Positions 40,635-49,231 of a stretch of DNA of 64,000 nucleotides are shown here, one piece after another (positions within the stretch are counted from its first letter, which is position 1; the number at the start of each line of letters is the position of its first letter). Origin of the DNA: Nesterenkonia sp. Its GTDB lineage: Bacteria > Actinomycetota > Actinomycetes > Actinomycetales > Micrococcaceae. The notes beneath the pieces are model-generated. The model saw nothing but the letters and a program-made list of their open reading frames with translations. It had not been told where the DNA came from and made no database searches. Where the stretch lies: the NCBI RefSeq assembly GCF_029265375.1, contig NZ_JAJUJJ010000014.1, positions 1 through 64,000 of the forward strand, written 5' to 3'. A program made the position numbers and the translations under genes.

Positions 40635-43568
40635 ATGACTTCACCGGCCGAGCGGTACGCAGCTGCCCGGCGTCGGGCCGCGGAGGCGAAGACCCAGCTC
40701 GGCGCCTTCCGCGCGCAGCAGGCCTTCGACCTGGACGAGTTTCAGCTGCAGGCCTGCCGCCACCTGGAGGATGGAAAGGCCGTGCTGGTGGCGGCGCCCA
40801 CCGGGGCGGGGAAGACCATTGTGGGGGAGTTCGCGGTCCACCTGGCGCTGGCCTCAGGCAAGAAGGCCTTCTACACCACACCCATCAAAGCGCTGAGCAA
40901 CCAGAAGTTCCTGCAGCTGCGTGAGCACTACGGGCCCGAGCGGGTTGGGCTGCTGACCGGGGACACCTCCATCAACTCGGAGGCCGAGGTGGTGGTGATG
41001 ACCACCGAGGTGCTGCGCAATATGCTCTATCAGGACTCCGACACCCTGGAGGATCTGGGCTTTGTGGTGATGGATGAGGTCCACTACCTTGCCGATCGCT
41101 TCCGCGGAGCGGTCTGGGAGGAGGTCATCATTCATCTGCCGGAGTCGGTGCAGCTGGCCGCACTCTCAGCGACCGTCTCCAATGCCGAAGAGTTCGGCGC
41201 GTGGTTGGATACCGTGCGCGGTGAGACCGCCGTAGTGGTCTCCGAGCACCGGCCGGTTCCGCTGTGGCAGCACATGATGGTCGACTATGAGCTGCATGAT
41301 CTCTTTGTGGTCACCGAGGAGCGAGATGCGGACCGCAAGCCTCTGGTGAACCCCGAGCTGCAGCGCCTGGCCCACTACTCCCAGGCTCCTGTCTCGCGCC
41401 GTTCAGGCGGGCACCGGGGACGCGGAAGGGGCAGGCGGGATCGGCAGCGCGATCATGGCCGGTCCGCCCACCGGGGCTCGGGTCGGTCTGTCTCCTCTCT
41501 CTCCGGGTCCCCGGTCGGCAGGCCGCGGCTGAGCCGGCCGCGGATGATCCGGGCCCTGGACCGCGAAGGCCTGCTGCCGTGCATTGCGTTCATCTTCTCC
41601 AGGGCAGGGTGCGAAGCCGCCGTCGAACAGTGCCTGCAGCAGGATCTGCAGCTGACCTCCAAGCAGGAGGCGGCCGAGATCGCCTCCCGGGTGGAGCAGA
41701 TGGGTTGGGAGCTTCCGGCCGAGGATCTGTCCGTGCTGGGGTTCGACAGCTTCCGCCAGGCACTGATCAACGGGGTCGCCGCGCACCATGCCGGGATGCT
41801 TCCGCCGTTCAAAGAGCTGGTGGAAAATCTGTTCGCCGAGGGGCTGCTGAAGGTCGTCTTCGCCACTGAGACCTTGGCGCTGGGCATCAATATGCCGGCC
41901 CGCACAGTGGTGCTGGAGAAGCTGGACAAGTTCAACGGCGAATCCCATGAGGACATCACCCCGGGGGAGTACACCCAGTTGACCGGGCGGGCCGGCCGCC
42001 GCGGCATCGACGTGGAGGGCCATGCCGTAGTGGTGTGGCAGCCGGGGATGGATCCGCGCCAGGTGGCCGGGCTGGCCAGCCGGCGCACCTATCCGCTGAA
42101 CTCCTCCTTCAGCCCCAGCTACAACATGGCGGTGAACCTGACCGCACAGTTCGGCCGCCGCCGGGCCCGCACCATTCTGGAGTCCTCCTTTGCCCAGTTC
42201 CAGGCCGACCGGGCGGTGGTGGGCCTGGCACGCGACGTCGCGAAGCGGGAATCCTCGCTGGCCGGCTACGAGGAAGCTATGCAGTGCCATCTGGGTGACT
42301 TCGCCGAATACGCCGAGCTGCGCCGCAGGCTCAATGAGCAGCAGAAGGAGGCCGCGAAGTCCCGCAGCCGGCAGCGCCGCCGGGAGGTCATCCGGGTGCT
42401 CAGCTCCCTGGAGCCGGGGGACATTGTGGAGGTCACCGGCAAGCGCCGGCTGGGCAGCTGCCTGGTGGTCCACTCCGCCCCGGAGCACGACCCGCGGCCC
42501 GGAGTGGTCACCGAGCAGGGCAAGCTGCGCACAGTGACGGTGGAGGACTTCTCCCAGCCTCCCGAGGTGGTCTCCACCATTCGGCTTCCCCGCAAACCCC
42601 AGGTGAAGGTCCCCAAGGTCCGGCGGGACCTGGCCTCAAGCATGCGGGCCGCGCTGATGGACCGGACTCCGCCGCGGAAGAACGCACCGGGCCCCGGCTT
42701 CGGATTTGTGGAGGGTCCGCCGCAGGCCGAGGAGGACGCAGCCCAGCTGCAGGCTCAGCTGCGCAGGCACCCGTGCCATTCCTGCAGCGACCGTGAAGAG
42801 CATGCTCGGTGGGCCGAACGCTGGTGGAAGCTGCGCCGGGAGACCGACCAGCTGAAGGCCAAGATCGACCGGCGCACCGGCTCGATCGCCAAGACGTTCG
42901 ACCGGGTATGCGGTGTGCTCTACGAGCTGGGGCACCTTCAGCCGGCCGACCCGGAGAAGCTGCCCACTGCTGAGCCGGTGGTTGAGGAGTTCCACGCCGA
43001 GGAGTTCGTGGTGACCGAACGCGGTCAGCGGCTGCGGCGCATCTATGGAGAGCGCGACCTGTTCACTGAGATGCTGCTGGAGCGCGGCGTGCTGGCGCCG
43101 ATGAGTCCGCAGGAGCTGGCGGCCTTCTCCACCCTCTTGGTCTATCAGGCCAAGCGGGAGGACGAGGGGGCGATGCCGCAGATGCCCACCCAGCAGCTCA
43201 GCCGCGCGGTGCGCTCCAGCCTTGAGGTTCATGCTGAGCTTGAAGCACTGGAGAAGCGTCACCATCTTCAGCCCACCGACGCTCCCGAGCTGGGATTGGC
43301 GCTGCCGATGTACCTGTGGGCCGGCGGCTGCAGCCTCCGCGAGGCGCTGGAGGATTCTCCGCTGGCCGCGGGGGACTTTGTGCGCTGGGCCAAGCAGTGC
43401 ATCGATACACTCGACCAGCTGGCATCGGTGCCGACGGTGCCGGCGAAGTTCGCGGCCCGCTGCCAGGCGGCGGTGGACCTGATCGCCAGGGGAGTGGTGG
43501 CCTACTCCTCGGTGGCCTACCAATCTGTGGAGGAAGACTTTGACTCAGACGAGCCCCTCGCCGGCTGA
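40635..43568 (+). CDS. helY: Ski2-like DEAD/DEAH-box helicase (HelY family)
   Basis: A 977-residue superfamily 2 ATP-dependent RNA/DNA helicase. Motif I APTGAGKT lies near residue 54, motif Ia TPIKALSNQKF near 81, motif II DEVH near 145, motif III SAT near 178 and motif VI QLTGRAGRRG near 448; a DSHCT-type C-terminal domain (about 800-970) ends it. Between the two RecA folds, residues about 253-303 form an Arg/Gly/Ser-rich insert (GGHRGRGRGRRDRQ) that looks disordered. The ATG follows GAGGAGGGAAGG. Its end overlaps the next gene by 29 bases. Confidence 0.93.
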   Translation: MTSPAERYAAARRRAAEAKTQLGAFRAQQAFDLDEFQLQACRHLEDGKAVLVAAPTGAGKTIVGEFAVHLALASGKKAFYTTPIKALSNQKFLQLREHYGPERVGLLTGDTSINSEAEVVVMTTEVLRNMLYQDSDTLEDLGFVVMDEVHYLADRFRGAVWEEVIIHLPESVQLAALSATVSNAEEFGAWLDTVRGETAVVVSEHRPVPLWQHMMVDYELHDLFVVTEERDADRKPLVNPELQRLAHYSQAPVSRRSGGHRGRGRGRRDRQRDHGRSAHRGSGRSVSSLSGSPVGRPRLSRPRMIRALDREGLLPCIAFIFSRAGCEAAVEQCLQQDLQLTSKQEAAEIASRVEQMGWELPAEDLSVLGFDSFRQALINGVAAHHAGMLPPFKELVENLFAEGLLKVVFATETLALGINMPARTVVLEKLDKFNGESHEDITPGEYTQLTGRAGRRGIDVEGHAVVVWQPGMDPRQVAGLASRRTYPLNSSFSPSYNMAVNLTAQFGRRRARTILESSFAQFQADRAVVGLARDVAKRESSLAGYEEAMQCHLGDFAEYAELRRRLNEQQKEAAKSRSRQRRREVIRVLSSLEPGDIVEVTGKRRLGSCLVVHSAPEHDPRPGVVTEQGKLRTVTVEDFSQPPEVVSTIRLPRKPQVKVPKVRRDLASSMRAALMDRTPPRKNAPGPGFGFVEGPPQAEEDAAQLQAQLRRHPCHSCSDREEHARWAERWWKLRRETDQLKAKIDRRTGSIAKTFDRVCGVLYELGHLQPADPEKLPTAEPVVEEFHAEEFVVTERGQRLRRIYGERDLFTEMLLERGVLAPMSPQELAAFSTLLVYQAKREDEGAMPQMPTQQLSRAVRSSLEVHAELEALEKRHHLQPTDAPELGLALPMYLWAGGCSLREALEDSPLAAGDFVRWAKQCIDTLDQLASVPTVPAKFAARCQAAVDLIARGVVAYSSVAYQSVEEDFDSDEPLAG

Positions 43569-44724
43569 GCAGCCCCCGCTGCTGCTGCACAACGGCACCA
43601 TCCATTCCACGGCCGAGCCCTATGCGGAGGCGATGCTGGTCCGCGACGGTCAGGTCGCCTGGCTCGGCTCTGAGGAGACCGCGGATCAGCTGAGCCTCCA
43701 GGAGGGTACGCTCCGGCAGGATCTGGACCGTGCGCTGGTGACACCTGCCTTTGTCGGCATGGTGGGGCTCGATGCTCAGCAGGCAGCTGCCGCCACCGTC
43801 GCTGAAGTGCTCGACGTCGCCGCCGGCAGGCTCGGCTGCGGTGCTGTCCGGCTGCGCATCACCATCGGCGTGGAGGACCTCTCCGGGGAGGGCGCACAGC
43901 AGGTGCAGTCGCTGCTGCATCCGGCGCTTCGCGCAGCTGCCGACCATCCGGTCGATGTGTGGCCGGTGATCGCACTCAGGGGGGTGGCCGCCGATGGGGG
44001 AGCGCCCTCGATCTCTCCGGTGAACACTGCGCTGGATCTGCTCGATGGGCTCGACGACCTCGGGCGTCCGGTAGCGCTGTGCCTGACCTTCAGCGAGGTC
44101 CTGGCGAATCTGCTGGGGGCGCGCTCCTGGTGCGCCGAGGCCGGGCGGCAGCTGCTGATCGACTGCGCGGACCAGGACCCCGGCGCAGTGGTCGACGCGA
44201 TGGCCACCACACAGAAGCACCTGCGTGAGCTGAAGCAGACGCCCTCGCCAGCCACCCCTACAGTGCTGGTCGGCTTCGACTCTGCCGAGCAGCAGCACTG
44301 GGAGCAGCTGCTGAGTACCGGGGCACATGTGCTGCTGACCTCTCCGGGCCACCTGGCTGCTGCACTGCGGGTGGGGGTGCCCACTGCCGCGGCTCCGGCA
44401 GAGGGGGAGAACCCGTGGGCGCTGGTCAGCGCCCACGTGCATCATCCCGAGGATCCGGTCTCGGTGCGGGCAGGATTCAACGCGCAGACCCGCAGCGCCT
44501 ACCGCTCGCTGCCCGGTGCTGCCGCTGATGCCGGCCAGCTGAATCCCGGCGCGACGGCGACATTCGCTCTCTGGGAGGCCGATCAGCTGGCGGTGCAGAC
44601 GCCGAACTCCACAGTTGCCGCTTGGAGCACCGACACCCGGGCGCGGACGCCGCTGCTGCCGTACCTCGACGGTGTGACGAACCCCCTGCTGAAGAGCACC
44701 GTGATCGCCGGAGAGAGGCTGTAG
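43540..44724 (+). CDS. Amidohydrolase-like protein lacking metal ligands
   Basis: A 394-residue protein resembling YtcJ-type amidohydrolases at both ends: LLLHNGTIHSTAEPYAEAMLVRDGQVAWLG at the start and SVRAGFNAQTRSAYRSL with a composite-domain tail at the end. The metal-binding HxH expected after TPAFV is absent (VTPAFVGMVGLD), and I find no equivalent His set later, so it is probably not a hydrolase. It starts with TTG inside helY after GGAGGAAG and is followed by the Ppm synthase gene, so the three form one unit. Confidence 0.75.
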   Translation: MTQTSPSPAEQPPLLLHNGTIHSTAEPYAEAMLVRDGQVAWLGSEETADQLSLQEGTLRQDLDRALVTPAFVGMVGLDAQQAAAATVAEVLDVAAGRLGCGAVRLRITIGVEDLSGEGAQQVQSLLHPALRAAADHPVDVWPVIALRGVAADGGAPSISPVNTALDLLDGLDDLGRPVALCLTFSEVLANLLGARSWCAEAGRQLLIDCADQDPGAVVDAMATTQKHLRELKQTPSPATPTVLVGFDSAEQQHWEQLLSTGAHVLLTSPGHLAAALRVGVPTAAAPAEGENPWALVSAHVHHPEDPVSVRAGFNAQTRSAYRSLPGAAADAGQLNPGATATFALWEADQLAVQTPNSTVAAWSTDTRARTPLLPYLDGVTNPLLKSTVIAGERL

Positions 44725-44725
44725 G

Positions 44726-45481
44726 TTGGGACGTATGAAGACCCTGACCGTCATTCCCACCTATAACGAGATTGATGCGCTGCCCACCACTGTGGACAGA
44801 CTGCGCGCAGCCGTGCCGGAGACCGATGTGCTCATCGTCGATGACAACAGCCCCGACGGCACGGGCAAACTGGCCGACGAGATGGCCGAGGCTGATGAGC
44901 AGATCCATGTGCTGCACCGTACGGCCAAGAACGGACTGGGCGGTGCCTACATCGCCGGATTCCAGTGGGGACTGCAGCGGGACTATGACGCGTTCGTGGA
45001 GCTCGACGCCGACGGCTCGCACCAGCCCGAGCAGCTGCCGGACCTGCTGGCGGCCTTGGAGACCGCCGATCTGGTGATCGGATCGCGCTGGGTTCCCGGC
45101 GGTTCAGTGGTCAACTGGCCGCTGCACCGGGAGCTGATCTCACGCTGCGGAAGCTTCTACTCGCGGACCATGCTGGGCCTGTCGGTCCGGGACATCACCG
45201 CCGGGTTCCGGGTTTTCCGCCGCAGCACCCTGGAGGAGATCGACCTGGACTCCATCGAGTCGGTCGGCTACGGCTTCCAGGTGGATATGACCTTCCGCGT
45301 GGCGCGCCAGGGGAAGACCATCCGTGAGGTGCCCATCACGTTCGTCGAGCGCACCTTGGGCGAGTCGAAGATGAGCAGCGGAATCGTGATCGAAGCAGTC
45401 ACGAACGTGACCAAGTGGGGCCTGGCGGCGCGGGCGGCGACGCTCAGCCGAAAGATCCGCGCACTGACCCCCGCCGGGTGA
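44726..45481 (+). CDS. ppm1: Polyprenol monophosphomannose synthase (GT2)
   Basis: Glycosyltransferase family 2 enzyme that loads mannose onto polyprenyl phosphate for cell-envelope mannosylation. The 251-residue protein shows TVIPTYNEIDALP, the nucleotide-binding VDDNSPDGTG near 40 and the DxD in ELDADGSH near 93. It has no N-acyltransferase or membrane domain, unlike mycobacterial Ppm1 fusions. The TTG at 44726 is seven bases from GAGAGAGG; the ATG at 44735 (MKTLTVIPTYNE) is an equally reasonable start. Confidence 0.92.
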   Translation: MGRMKTLTVIPTYNEIDALPTTVDRLRAAVPETDVLIVDDNSPDGTGKLADEMAEADEQIHVLHRTAKNGLGGAYIAGFQWGLQRDYDAFVELDADGSHQPEQLPDLLAALETADLVIGSRWVPGGSVVNWPLHRELISRCGSFYSRTMLGLSVRDITAGFRVFRRSTLEEIDLDSIESVGYGFQVDMTFRVARQGKTIREVPITFVERTLGESKMSSGIVIEAVTNVTKWGLAARAATLSRKIRALTPAG

Positions 45482-45500
45482 TCGCTCCCGACGGTACCTC

Positions 45501-45842
45501 TCAGACCTTCTCGCCGCGGCGCTCGCGCAGGATCTTCAGGCGGTCCTGAAGGATCTCCTCCAGTTCGGCCTCGGAACGACGCTCCAGGAGCATATCCCAA
45601 TGGGTGCGGGCCGGCTTCTCCGGCTCCTCCTCAGGGGTCTCGCCTTCGGCGAGGACGCCGACCTTTCCCGACGGAGCGGTCCAGGTGGGGGGAATCTCAG
45701 CGTCTGCGGCGAAGGTCACGGTGATCTTTTCGCCGTCTTCGCAGACGTACTCCACATCCTGCCGGGGTGCGGGCTCCACGCCCTGCTCGGTCTCCATGGA
45801 CTGGGCGCCCAGGCGCATGCCGCGCAGGCTGCGATCGCTCAT
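45501..45842 (-). CDS. rbpA: RNA polymerase-binding protein RbpA
   Basis: Actinobacteria-specific transcription factor that binds RNA polymerase and the principal sigma factor and stabilises open complexes. The 113-residue protein begins SDRSLRGMRLGAQSMET, the central beta domain contains DDAEIPPTW-like AADAEIPPTW, and the sigma-interacting C-terminal helix carries THWDMLLERRSEAELEEIL. The ATG at 45842 has GGAGGAACACCG upstream; five more codons in frame are unlikely to be used. The partner sigma factor is encoded at 15647-17074. Confidence 0.95.
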   Translation of the reverse strand: MSDRSLRGMRLGAQSMETEQGVEPAPRQDVEYVCEDGEKITVTFAADAEIPPTWTAPSGKVGVLAEGETPEEEPEKPARTHWDMLLERRSEAELEEILQDRLKILRERRGEKV

Positions 45843-45890
45843 CGGTGTTCCTCCCAAACGGTGGCGGACAGATTCGTTCCAGGACTACAA

Positions 45891-45930
45891 CGGGGGCTGG
45901 GCCCCAGATTATTCCGCGGCCCAGCCCCCG
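45891..45930 (-). terminator. Terminator hairpin after the paraslipin gene
   Basis: A 13-bp stem CGGGGGCTGGGCC (45891-45903) pairs exactly with 45918-45930 across a 14-base loop. It lies 14 bases beyond the paraslipin stop on the minus strand, between it and rbpA. Confidence 0.75.
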
Positions 45931-45943
45931 AGGAGTCGTTGCG

Positions 45944-47314
45944 TCAGGACTGCTTGTTCTCGGTTCCCTGCTGGTCGGGTCCGTCCTGGGGATGCGGAGG
46001 ATTCTCCGTGCGTTCCTCGCGCTCCCACGAGGGGGAGGAGCTGATGGCGTCCTGCACGGAGGAGGAGGGTTCGCTCCACCCGCGTCCGGAGTCCTCGTCG
46101 GCGGCCTCCAGGCTCGGATCGGCCTCCGGGGGAGCGGACTCGGCCACCCGCTTCAGGGCAGCAGCGCTGTCCTCCTCCAGTCCGGGCACAGCCCGCGAGG
46201 CGTTGGGGTTGCCGTGCTCGGCCCGCCGGGCTTCCTCCTCCAGCTCATCGGAGCTGACGTAGTGCGGATTGTCATCGGTGACGGAGGTGCTGCGCGCTGA
46301 TTCGGCCAGGTCTGCGATCGCCGTGGAGATCCCCGGCTTGCCTGCGGCGCGATCAGCTTCACGGCGCTGCTTGAGCCGCTCAGCCCGGGCCTCACGTGCC
46401 TTCTCCCGCTCTTCGAAGGAGAGCCCCTCCGAGCCGCCGTCGCCGCTGCCGAAGGCTCCGGCGAGGCTCTTGAGCGCGTCGCCGAACTCACCGGGGATGA
46501 CGAACATGGTGTTGGATTCGCTCTTAGCCATCTCCGGCAGGGTCTGCAGGTACTGATAGGACAGCAGCTCCGGGCTGGGCTCAGAGGCATGCACAGCGTT
46601 GAACACGGTCTCGATGGCCTGAGCCTCCGCATTGGCCGCCAGAATGCGGGACTGGGCCTCACCCTCAGCCTGGAGGATGGCGGCCTGGCGCTCACCCTCA
46701 GCGTTGAGAATTGCCGACTGCTTGTTGCCCTCGGCGGTGAGGATCGCGGCACGGCGATTCCGCTCCGCACGCATCTGCTGCTCCATGGAGTCCTGGATGC
46801 TGTGTGGGGGATCGATGGCCTTCAGCTCCACCCGGGCCACCCGGATGCCCCAGCGGCCGGTGACCTTGTCCAGCTCACCACGCAGCATGGAGTTGATCTG
46901 GTCGCGGGAGGTCAGCGCCTCTTCCAGATTCATACCGCCGACCACATTGCGCAGCGTCGTCGTCGTCAGCTGCTCCACAGCGACGATGTAGTTCTGGATC
47001 TCATAGGTGGCCGCTTTGGGGTCGGTGATCTGGAAGTAGACCACAGTGTCGATGGACACCACCAGGTTGTCCTCGGTGATCACCGGCTGCGGGGGGAATG
47101 AGACCACCTGCTCACGCATGTCCAACAGGGGCAGCAGCCGATCGATGAAGGGCACCAGCAGCGTCAGGCCCGGGCCCTGGGTGCGCTGATACTTGCCCAG
47201 CCGCTCAATGATGCCGGCGCGGGCCTGCGGGATGATGCGCACACTCTGGGCGAGGATCACCACCACGAAGGCGACCAGCGCCAGAAGTACGACGATGACG
47301 ACGAAATCAGGCAT
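45944..47314 (-). CDS. SPFH/band 7 membrane protein (paraslipin)
   Basis: A 456-residue protein with one N-terminal membrane helix (residues about 3-23), an SPFH domain (residues 25-200: PQARAGIIERLGKYQRTQGPGL, EDNLVVSIDTVVYFQITDP), and an Ala/Glu/Arg-rich coiled-coil region with repeated AILxAEGxxQ units (about 190-235). A long acidic, disordered tail of about 130 residues is less conserved. Such proteins organise membrane microdomains and are usually paired with NfeD proteins, as here (47356-47835). Confidence 0.92.
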   Translation of the reverse strand: MPDFVVIVVLLALVAFVVVILAQSVRIIPQARAGIIERLGKYQRTQGPGLTLLVPFIDRLLPLLDMREQVVSFPPQPVITEDNLVVSIDTVVYFQITDPKAATYEIQNYIVAVEQLTTTTLRNVVGGMNLEEALTSRDQINSMLRGELDKVTGRWGIRVARVELKAIDPPHSIQDSMEQQMRAERNRRAAILTAEGNKQSAILNAEGERQAAILQAEGEAQSRILAANAEAQAIETVFNAVHASEPSPELLSYQYLQTLPEMAKSESNTMFVIPGEFGDALKSLAGAFGSGDGGSEGLSFEEREKAREARAERLKQRREADRAAGKPGISTAIADLAESARSTSVTDDNPHYVSSDELEEEARRAEHGNPNASRAVPGLEEDSAAALKRVAESAPPEADPSLEAADEDSGRGWSEPSSSVQDAISSSPSWEREERTENPPHPQDGPDQQGTENKQS

Positions 47315-47355
47315 TGTCTCTATATCCGTTCCTGTCGGTTGTGCTGCGGGGCGTC

Positions 47356-47835
47356 TCAGGCATCACGGGCGGAGTCCCATTCGATCCGGGGCGCGGGCTT
47401 GAGGTAGACGGTGGCTCCGTCCACGGAGTCCACCACGGCAGTGGTTCCGGGCTCGATGGTGTAGTCGCCGGCGGCTCGGGCCGTCCAGGTGTCGCCGTCG
47501 ACCTCCGCCAGTCCGGCGCTGGCGGTCACCGCCTCGAGGGCGTGGGCTTCCATACCCTGCATCCGGTCGATATTGGTCAGCTGGCCCTCCGGTCCCTTCT
47601 TGAGGTGCTTCAGCGCCACCGGGCGGACCGCCCCGAGCATCAGCAAAGCAGTGATGGATCCGACCACCACCTGCATCCACGCCTCACCGCCGGCCAGAGA
47701 GACGGTCATAGCGGCCAGGGCGCCGGCGGCCAGCATGAGAAAGAGCAGGTCCAGCATGAAGACTTCCAGGACCAGCAGCACAAAGGTCAGGGAGAGCCAT
47801 GCCGCCCAGAGGTTCTCACCGAACCACTCGATCAT
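47356..47835 (-). CDS. NfeD-like membrane protein
   Basis: A 159-residue protein: three or four membrane segments in the first 85 residues (WLSLTFVLLVLEVFMLDLLFL and following) and a C-terminal OB-like NfeD domain (GMEAHALEAVTASAGLAEVDGDTWTARA, near 95-150). It is the short NfeD form without a protease domain. The paraslipin gene follows after 41 bases on the same strand, the standard STOPP operon partner. The ATG is preceded by GAGGAGG. Confidence 0.9.
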   Translation of the reverse strand: MIEWFGENLWAAWLSLTFVLLVLEVFMLDLLFLMLAAGALAAMTVSLAGGEAWMQVVVGSITALLMLGAVRPVALKHLKKGPEGQLTNIDRMQGMEAHALEAVTASAGLAEVDGDTWTARAAGDYTIEPGTTAVVDSVDGATVYLKPAPRIEWDSARDA

Positions 47836-48497
47836 GCCGAACCTCCTCGGTACGCCGGGCCATTCGAAGTGTGACCTGGTTCTCTCCGTCCTCCAACCTT
47901 ATCCATCCCGGCGCGGACCGTCGAGACGACGACGGCAGCAGCAGGCTCGCGGCGACGATGCCCAGGCCGCACCAGCGGCTGCACAACGGCAGTGGATACC
48001 GCACAACCCGACATAACATTGCATCCCATCTGGGCTCCGCAGGATGAGGGGAGCAGAGATCTGTGCGCAGCGCCTGCGCGAGGCCTGCGACGACGTCGGT
48101 CACAGCGGAGGTTGGGACCGATTGATGCTGTGCCGGTGAGCCTGCGGCCCGAGACCCGGCCGTCATAGTCAGCGGCAACAGCGGCAGCGCAACGGAGGCT
48201 CACTGAGACTGACTGTGCGCCGCATGGGCGTCGGCGGCGCGGGCGCGCAGGATCAGCATGCCAATGTCACGCTGACGCCGCCCAGGCCGCTGAGGACACT
48301 TCTGAGGATGCCGCGAACACAGGACGCTCTGCGCGGGAGACTCGGCATCGCGGCCATTGGTTCGGGAGCATCCCTCAACCCTAGGACCCCTGACCGATAA
48401 TCTATATTATGTCATGTTAAATTTGTGGCCCGAGCTGGCAGTCTTCTGAGCTCCCGGGCTGCCACTCCCCGCGGCGAGGAGTTGGTCTGCACGCAGG
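47836..48497. other. Gene-poor 0.66-kb region between nfeD and vapC
   Basis: No reading frame in this stretch resembles a known protein. Short frames on both strands overlap each other and lack ribosome sites. An AT-rich patch at about 48394-48427 (with TCTATATTATGTCATG) stands out from the high-GC surroundings. I see no tRNA, hairpin or repeat that would explain it. It may be decayed accessory DNA at the edge of the 48-53 kb region. Confidence 0.5.
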
Positions 48498-48920
48498 TCA
48501 GAAACCTGGTACCAGGATGGCCTGCACGCCAAGGACGTCATATGTGGACTTCGCGCGGGCATCGCGCGTCGCCAGTACGGCGCCGTTCTGCTGTGCGGCC
48601 AGAGCGACCATACCGTCGTATGTCGCCCCTCCGAGTACGCCGGCTTCAGCAAGGCGGCGGTGACAACGCAGTGCCGACTCTTCAGTCAGCATCAACGTGC
48701 CCACATAGTTGTCGTCCATCAGATCCACGGCATCTGCTGCGGAGACTCGAGCGTCTCCAGGCAATCGGGTGAGCACCGCGTAGGTCTCCGTCAACGCGTG
48801 ACCGCTCAGGTGCAATGTTTTGCCGTGGGCCCAGGATCGCACTGAGTGATGCGCCTCGTGCGAGGCTACGAGCAGCGGCACCGCCACACTGGTGTCTGCT
48901 GCCAGCAGCGATTCATGCAT
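48498..48920 (-). CDS. PIN-domain ribonuclease toxin (VapC-like)
   Basis: A 140-residue PIN-domain protein, the toxin of a VapBC-type toxin-antitoxin pair; such toxins cleave RNA using Mg2+. Acidic residues expected at the active site are present: Asp9 in LLAADTSVAV, Glu45 in ALTETYAVL, and Asp101 and Asp118 in TYDGMVA and TRDARA near the C-terminus. Its ATG shares one base with the antitoxin stop. The target is unknown. Confidence 0.85.
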   Translation of the reverse strand: MHESLLAADTSVAVPLLVASHEAHHSVRSWAHGKTLHLSGHALTETYAVLTRLPGDARVSAADAVDLMDDNYVGTLMLTEESALRCHRRLAEAGVLGGATYDGMVALAAQQNGAVLATRDARAKSTYDVLGVQAILVPGF

Positions 48921-49159
48921 CAGCGCCGCCCTGCATCCAGCAGTGCGTACATCTCCTCGTCACTCACCTGGGTCTCCCCCCGGGACACCAGCCGTCCATC
49001 GGCGTCCCGCTCCACACGAGCCGTCCGCCCGCCAGGGGTAATCTGCACACCTGCGCCATAGCGCGAGAGGTCAACTGTGCTGCCCGGCGCGAGGCCCAGA
49101 GCATCGCGGATCGACTTGGGCAGCAGCAGCCGTCCTCCAGAGTCAATCCTCGCCTCCAT
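48920..49159 (-). CDS. AbrB/SpoVT-type antitoxin (VapB-like)
   Basis: A 79-residue protein with a swapped-hairpin AbrB DNA-binding domain: RIDSGGRLLLPKSIRDALGLAPGSTVDL. The C-terminal tail (SDEEMYALLDAGRR) would bind the toxin. It precedes and is coupled to the PIN-domain gene, the normal order for a VapBC pair, and would autoregulate it. Confidence 0.87.
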   Translation of the reverse strand: MEARIDSGGRLLLPKSIRDALGLAPGSTVDLSRYGAGVQITPGGRTARVERDADGRLVSRGETQVSDEEMYALLDAGRR

Positions 49160-49231
49160 GGGATTATGCTACCAGTCCAATCCCACCCGCAGCGGAGTCG
49201 TGTTCTTCAAGGGTGCCCTCCCCGCGGCGCT

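Noticed and set aside
43198..44760. 520-codon open frame on the minus strand
   Set aside because: Antisense to the helY end and the amidohydrolase-like gene; no motif.
48215..48400. 61-codon frame on the plus strand in the gene-poor region
   Set aside because: No ribosome site, no motif and no neighbour on the same strand.
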